DNA from: Elymus sibiricus
Lineage: Eukaryota > Streptophyta > Magnoliopsida > Poales > Poaceae
DNA: 64,000 nt
Assembly: GCA_039707655.1 (NCBI GenBank)
Contig: CM077664.1
Location: forward strand, 22,556,781-22,620,780
Direction of reading: 5' to 3'
The translations under genes were made by a program, and so were the position numbers. The notes under the pieces are model-generated. The model did not search any database, had not been told where the DNA came from, and worked only from the letters and a program-made list of their open reading frames with translations. Positions 61,784 to 64,000 of the stretch are shown one piece after another (within the stretch, counting starts at the first letter, position 1; each line of letters starts with the position of its first letter).

Positions 61784-62890
61784 GACACACGAACACGTCA
61801 CCGTGTACCCTCGACGCCGGGGGTGATGCACCGCAGCTCACGTCGAAGGAGGCCCGACCGGCAGCGCAATACGCAGGACAGCCGGTGGACGCTTTTAAAG
61901 ACCCGAAACCTCGCACACCCGGGAGGGACCCCATCTGGACGCACGGCGGCTATGGACTGCCCTAGGTTGACCTGATCGCCCCTAGGGCCTCGTGGATCAC
62001 TCCTAGGGCCTCGTAGATCGCTGCCCTCCTTCGCGAAGAACGAACGAAGAACGAGAAGAAAGATACAAGGGAGAGAGATAAAAAGTAGATGAACACGACA
62101 AAGTAGTAGATTGATTTGTTCGATTGTGTGTTGTTCAATCGGCCGTCACCTCTTACATATATATGAGGCGGCTGGACTTCCGTACAAGAAAAGGACTCAA
62201 ATCCCGTCCAAAATATCAAAAGTTAACCTAACTCGGACTACGAGGGCTGGAACTTCCGGTCCGGCCCGGAACTTCCGGGCTAAAATTACATCAAGTAGTT
62301 CTCTTGCACAGCTCCTGCAGGTTGCATATGACTTCGGATCGTGATGGTCCAAAAAGCAAACTTGTAGATCTTGAAACGGAGAAAAACTCGTCTGTTGATC
62401 ACTTTTTAATCTGAGGTCGTCTTGATATTTTTTTTGGGCCCGAAAATCTGCAAATAATGTTAAAACTTCAGTTTTCGGGGCGCACCGCGTGCATACTTTC
62501 TGTTTATCCCGGAACCTCCCCGGAAGTTTTTCCCGGAACTTCCGGGGCAGACTTCTGCAGCACACTGTTTTGGCTCTAACTTTTACATACGAACTCCGAT
62601 TGAGACGATTTTTATATCAAAATCGACCGTTTCGACGAGACGAAGACAATTCGTGTAGAAAGTTTTCTCATATGACGCCGCCTTGGAGGCTTAATTGGCC
62701 AAACAATACTCTGAATACAAAATATTAGTACTTTGAGCATAGTTTCGGCCCTTGAGATGAGATTGGATGACGATGGCCCAAACTTCAAAGATGTTCATGT
62801 CGACAATACGGAACTTATTCATGTAGATCACTTCTTCATTTTAGGCCATCTTAATAATGTTTTGGGCCATGCAAATATCTGGTGTCAACA
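61780..62890 (-). repeat. 5' LTR of the non-autonomous gypsy-type element
   Basis: About 1.11 kb, with a tandem duplication of CTAGGGCCTCGT(G/A)GATC near 61980-62020 that the other LTR has once. Confidence 0.95.
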
Positions 62891-63129
62891 GATATGATAT
62901 GGTTATACTAACATTATTGTTGTTAATATTAAAGTTGTGGCCCAGATCACCAGATGGCTGAGGAAGATGAGAGGCAACTGCGAGACTTTGCTCCGGCTGC
63001 TAATTTAGCCGCCTAGCTCGATCGATCACATACATCATAGGTGATGTAAGCATTGAACATAACTAGCTAGGCATCCTAGTATATTCTGCCACCGACGGTC
63101 GACGCAACAGTTTCAGTGCTCACATGTCA
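62891..63129 (-). promoter_or_regulatory. OPR copy 2 distal upstream region, displaced by the LTR element
   Basis: GATATGGTTATACTAACATTATTG, GATCACATACATCATAGG and TGCCACCGACGGTCGACGCA match the copy 1 upstream region (52845-53000). It ends at CACATGTCA, where a gypsy LTR begins. Confidence 0.75.
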
Positions 63130-64000
63130 TAGTTATACGTCTCCAACGTATCTATAATTTTTGACTGTTCCATGCTATATAATATCAATCTTGCATGTTT
63201 ATGATGCATTTATATGCTATTTTATATCATTTTCTGGGACTAACCTATTAACCTAGTGCCCAGTGGCAGTTGTTGTTTTCTGCTTGTTTTTGGTTTTCCA
63301 GAAATCAGTACCAAACGAAGTCCAAATGGCACAAAACTTTTTGATGATTTTTTTCTAGACAAAAGAGACCCTGTAAGTTTCGGGAGAGAGCAAGAAGGCA
63401 GACACGTGGAGCACAAGCCACCAGGGCGCGCCCAGGGGCGGGGGCCTTGGTAGCTTGTGGGCCCACGTTAGCTCCGTTTGACCTAATTCCAGCTCTATAA
63501 ATTCTCTAAAATCGCGAAACCAACAAAGAGCCTGCCAAAACATTTTTTCCGCCACCGCAAGTCTCTGTTTCTTCGAGATCCCATCTGGGGACCTTTTCCG
63601 GTACTCTGCCGGAGGGGGATTCGATCACGGAGGGCCTCTACATCAACCTTGCTGCCCTTCCGATGATGCGTGAGTAGTTCACCACAGACCTACGGGTCCA
63701 TAGCTAGTAGCTAGATGGCTTCTTCTCTCTCTCTGATCTTCAATACATTGTTCTCCTCGATCTTCTTGGAGAACTATTCGATGTAATTCTTCTTTGCGGT
63801 GTGTTTGTTGGGATCCGATGAATTGTGGGTTTATGATCAGATTATTCATGAATATTATTTGAGTCATCTCTGGATTCTTATATGCATGATTGCTATAGCT
63901 TTGTATTTCCCTCCGATCTATCGGTTTGGTTTGGCCAACTAGATTTATTTATCTTGCAATGGGAGGGGTGCAATGTGATGGGTTCGGTCTTGCGGTGCTC
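63130..64000 (+). mobile_element. Gypsy LTR, first 0.87 kb, cut by window edge
   Basis: TAGTTATACGTCTCCAACGT then ATCTATAATTTTTGACTG is a common Triticeae gypsy LTR start, here with TAGTT where TGTT is expected. A TATA box (CTCTATAAATTC) lies near 63493, followed by a C-rich leader-like part. The insertion point is in the OPR copy 2 upstream duplicate after CACATGTCA. Family name and far end cannot be given. Confidence 0.7.

Larger units (their letters stand above)
55876..62890 (-). mobile_element. Non-autonomous gypsy-type LTR element, 7.0 kb, with GATAT target duplication
   Basis: Complete LTR retrotransposon: LTRs 55876-56966 and 61780-62890 start TGTTGACACACGAACACG and end GGTGTCAACA. 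GATAT flanks both sides (55871-55875, 62891-62895). The PBS (minus TTTTTGGCGACTCCGCTGGG, about 61757-61777) adjoins the right LTR, and a polypurine tract (minus AACAGGGGGGCATG) adjoins the left, so it is a minus-strand element. It encodes a long gag and an RNase H remnant but no protease, reverse transcriptase or integrase. Confidence 0.95.

Overview
This window is plant nuclear DNA that looks like a Triticeae (wheat, Aegilops or barley lineage) chromosome arm. The inference rests on element types seen directly: a BARE/Angela/WIS-like Copia LTR, a CACTA transposon with CCCGGTTGGT-type subterminal repeats, a Stowaway MITE, Ty3/gypsy LTRs with CTCGG-rich gag genes, and grass-type 12-oxophytodienoate reductase (OPR) genes. 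I see no intact protein-coding host gene. The recognisable host genes are broken: two tandem OPR pseudogenes, three ribosome-inactivating-protein (RIP) remnants and one calcium-dependent protein kinase (CDPK) EF-hand fragment.

Layout. 1-4048 is the 5' part of a minus-strand Copia element (LTR, PBS, gag). 4049-6377 is repeat-rich non-coding DNA with two minisatellites. 6378-17889 is a complete CACTA element (perfect 13-bp TIRs, TTG target duplication) carrying a small coiled-coil/membrane ORF, a TNP2 transposase and a multi-exon second gene ending in a Ulp1-like cysteine protease domain, all degenerate. 17890-22551 holds an inverted repeat, a retroposed sequence with a 16-bp target duplication, a SINE-like head, a Copia reverse transcriptase fragment (itself hit by a MITE), a LINE 3' end and a Stowaway MITE. 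22552-34530 is a nest: a plus-strand gypsy element whose gag is interrupted by a truncated BARE-like element and by a 3.9-kb solo LTR, joined head-on at about 31400 to a second, inverted copy of the same family. 34531-38800 carries the CDPK fragment. 39880-41480 carries two families of degenerate tandem repeats. 42190-49694 contains the RIP remnants with a repeated companion segment and a possible minus-strand non-coding transcription unit.

50270-63129 is a tandem duplication carrying the OPR genes. Copy 1 has a hAT-like insertion just upstream of its start codon. Copy 2 has a 7.0-kb minus-strand gag/RNase H LTR element upstream, flanked by GATAT duplications, and copy 1 preserves the empty site. 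The window ends inside another gypsy LTR.

The genes do not form an operon or pathway. The biology is mostly nested transposition, with possible ancestral defence functions (OPR: jasmonate-type oxylipin reduction; RIP: rRNA depurination) lost by mutation. All family names come from motif recognition by eye; no database search was run.
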